A stretch of 6,839 nt of DNA from Campylobacteraceae bacterium. Lineage in GTDB: Bacteria > Campylobacterota > Campylobacteria > Campylobacterales > Sulfurovaceae. Below, in pieces: positions 4,924-6,839 of the stretch; positions within the stretch are counted from its first letter, which is position 1, and each line of letters starts with the position of its first letter. The translations under genes were made by a program, and so were the position numbers. The stretch covers positions 1-6,839 of the forward strand of contig JALWQQ010000084.1 in the NCBI GenBank assembly GCA_027083075.1, written 5' to 3'. The notes under the pieces are model-generated. The model had not been told where the DNA came from. It made no database searches and was given only the letters and a program-made list of their open reading frames with translations.

Positions 4924-6839
4924 TACAACCACTTCGTTACAAGAGCGGTGGATGCAACCGCGTTCTATCGTTCTATTGATCGCTATCGCTTACCTCTTTT
5001 CGTTGGCGGTGCGCATGATTTGGGTCTATCAATTTCATGGTGTTGATGCCTATCGTTGGCACGGACAGATCATGATCAATACCAATGACGGCTACTATTT
5101 CGCATCAGCGGCACAGCATCTAATCAACGGCGCACATCCGGGTAACTTTCGTATCGAATCGGCAATACGCGATTACCCTGTTTTTATCTATCTGACAGCA
5201 TGGCTCTCAAAGATTCTCCCCTTCTCATTCGATACGATTATCCTCTATATGCCCGCCTTTGTCGCTAGCCTGATTGTGATCCCGATCGTCTTAATAGGTC
5301 GCTTGCTTAGACTGCCGCTTGTCGGCTTTTTCGCGGCGATGTTAGCGGCGATTTCGTGGAGCTTTTATCACCGTACGATGGTAGGGTATTATGATAGCGA
5401 CATGATCGCACTTCTGATGCCCCCTTTCTTGCTTTACGGTATGGTCGGTTATGTCCATTCGCAGTATCGTATTCGCTACCTTGCGTTTATCATCGGATTG
5501 CTTTTGCTCTACCCATACGTTTATATCCAAGGAACAACGGTTGCTTATGCGATGTTTCTGTTGTGGGCGTTCTATCTGATACTTTATCTTCGCAAAGAGT
5601 CTACATTCGAGACGCTTTTTGCCATTGCCGTCGTTTCGGTTGCTCTCTGGTCCCAAGCACTTTGGGTGAAAGTGTTTGCCATCGCCATTACCATTCTTCT
5701 AAGAGCAGTGATAAAAACGCGAAAGATAGAAAATAACCGACTCTATTTGTTGTTGGCGCTTTATGGGCTGCTTTTTTTCTTTTTAAGCGATATCGCCATG
5801 GTGAGTTACGCCAAACTAAAAGCCTATACCACTACCGGTACCGCCACAAACGGATTTCACTTTTATAGTGTATCCCAAACGATTCGAGAGGCAGGAAAGA
5901 TCTCGTGGCAAACCGTTGCCAATCGCATCTCGGCAGGTATGCCACAGCTTCTCTTTTCTATGATCGGTTATCTGCTGCTTCTCTATCGTTATCGTATTAT
6001 GATCGTTGCCCTACCGTTGCTGGGTCTCGGGATCGGTGCGCATTGGTTGGGGCTCCGTTTTACCGTCTATGCGATCCCGATTGCCGCTTTTTCGTTGGTC
6101 TATTTAGTTCGAGAGATTGTTTTTATGGCGGCTCCGAAAAGTCGTCTTGCGCTCCCGATCTTCTCTTTGCTTAGTCTACTCTTTACCATTCCTCATATCA
6201 AGCATGTGTTTCATTATGGTGTGCCTACCGTTATGCAGAAAGCGGAAGTACAAGTTCTCGACCAACTACGCCAAGTCGCAAAGCCGAACGACTTTACGAT
6301 TACTTGGTGGGATTATGGCTATCCGTTGTGGTATTACGGTAACACACGCACCCTGATCGACGGCGGTAAACACAATCATGATAATTTTATCGTCTCCAAT
6401 GTTTTGCTCTCCGATTCCCCCGCCTATGCAGCACGCTTTTTGCGTCTTTCGGTAGAGTCGTATGCCAAGATGGTGGACAGTTACCGAGATTTTCTCAAGA
6501 CCTTAGATCGTAAACAGATCCCGAAACCTTATCGAATGGTAGATAAAGAGGGGCGTGTATACCATGCCGGTGGCGGTGCAGTGATAGATTTTTTGCTACG
6601 GAGCGGTCAAAAGGATCAAAAAGACACGGATAGCTTTTTTGAGACACTGGAAGAAGGAAAGCTTAGTTTGCCGAAAAGGAGTCGCGATATCTACCTCTAT
6701 CTGCCCTATCGCATGATCGATATCTTTCCTACGGTGATGCTTTTTGGAAATATCGATTTAAGTACCGGTGAAAAACTTTACGACCCTGTTTTTGCACCGG
6801 GCTATGTTGTAAAGCGATCTACAAACGGTACCTTCTTGC
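4913..6839 (+). CDS. pglB: PglB-type bacterial oligosaccharyltransferase (STT3 family), 3' end outside window
   Basis: PglB transfers a preassembled glycan from an undecaprenyl-diphosphate carrier to asparagine in periplasmic proteins. The 642 visible codons match Campylobacter PglB throughout. They include a multi-pass membrane N-terminal half, the metal-binding aspartate in TNDGY (D59), the DXD-like YYDSDM (D161, D163), the TIXE motif TIRE (E326), GLRFT (380-384), the sequon-binding WWDYGYP (465-471), DGGKH (483-487), RDIYLYLP (591-598) and the MXXI motif (M601, I604). R338 lies 12 residues after E326, matching the arginine (R328 in C. jejuni, R331 in C. lari) that selects an acidic residue at -2. 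The stretch between RLSVE and RDIYLY is about 25 residues longer than in C. jejuni. The gene overlaps the cytochrome by 11 bp and has lower G+C. C. jejuni PglB is 713 residues, so roughly 100 or fewer are missing here. Confidence 0.95.
   Translation, partial: MQHNTTTSLQERWMQPRSIVLLIAIAYLFSLAVRMIWVYQFHGVDAYRWHGQIMINTNDGYYFASAAQHLINGAHPGNFRIESAIRDYPVFIYLTAWLSKILPFSFDTIILYMPAFVASLIVIPIVLIGRLLRLPLVGFFAAMLAAISWSFYHRTMVGYYDSDMIALLMPPFLLYGMVGYVHSQYRIRYLAFIIGLLLLYPYVYIQGTTVAYAMFLLWAFYLILYLRKESTFETLFAIAVVSVALWSQALWVKVFAIAITILLRAVIKTRKIENNRLYLLLALYGLLFFFLSDIAMVSYAKLKAYTTTGTATNGFHFYSVSQTIREAGKISWQTVANRISAGMPQLLFSMIGYLLLLYRYRIMIVALPLLGLGIGAHWLGLRFTVYAIPIAAFSLVYLVREIVFMAAPKSRLALPIFSLLSLLFTIPHIKHVFHYGVPTVMQKAEVQVLDQLRQVAKPNDFTITWWDYGYPLWYYGNTRTLIDGGKHNHDNFIVSNVLLSDSPAYAARFLRLSVESYAKMVDSYRDFLKTLDRKQIPKPYRMVDKEGRVYHAGGGAVIDFLLRSGQKDQKDTDSFFETLEEGKLSLPKRSRDIYLYLPYRMIDIFPTVMLFGNIDLSTGEKLYDPVFAPGYVVKRSTNGTFL

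Noticed and set aside
1..6839. Frequent GATC and CGATC strings as a possible repeat family
   Set aside because: They fall in codons such as GAT-C and ATC after G or C, irregularly spaced, and are explained by codon preference.
6253..6839. NGT at PglB residues 638-640 as a self-glycosylation site like the one in C. jejuni PglB
   Set aside because: The -2 residue is serine (S636), not acidic, so it does not meet the strict bacterial sequon.

Overview
The window looks like the chromosome of a bacterium in the Campylobacterota (epsilonproteobacteria). RecA, dCTP deaminase (Dcd) and the PglB-type oligosaccharyltransferase all read closest, from memory, to Campylobacter-type homologs. The base composition (about half G+C by eye, higher in the cytochrome gene) is richer than in host-associated Campylobacter or Helicobacter. 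That would suit a free-living, respiratory member of the group, but the genus cannot be fixed from this sequence alone.

Layout. Positions 1-2407 carry four genes on the minus strand, read right to left. They are a secreted SurA-N-like chaperone that lacks a PPIase domain (1814-2407), dcd (1232-1804), a small BON-LysM protein of the Kbp/YgaU type (739-1200) and the N-terminal 201 codons of recA (1-603, running off the left edge). The first three are tightly spaced. recA is set apart by 135 bp holding a hairpin, a short direct repeat and a candidate promoter. A 95-bp divergent spacer (about 2414-2508) carries two perfect TATAAT boxes back to back, one per strand. To the right on the plus strand lie a large 12-haem c-type cytochrome with a signal peptide and a C-terminal membrane anchor (2509-4923) and, overlapping its end by 11 bp, the first 642 codons of pglB (4913 to the right edge).

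How the genes fit together. The minus-strand genes are housekeeping: envelope protein folding, dUTP supply for dTTP, potassium binding, and recombination. The plus-strand pair is the notable part. An exported multihaem cytochrome is apparently translationally coupled to the enzyme that N-glycosylates periplasmic proteins. The cytochrome has three full acidic bacterial sequons (D/E-X-N-X-T), and this PglB keeps the arginine that reads the acidic -2 residue. I infer that the cytochrome is a likely PglB substrate; this is a hypothesis from sequence, not shown. No RNA genes, CRISPR arrays or mobile elements were seen.
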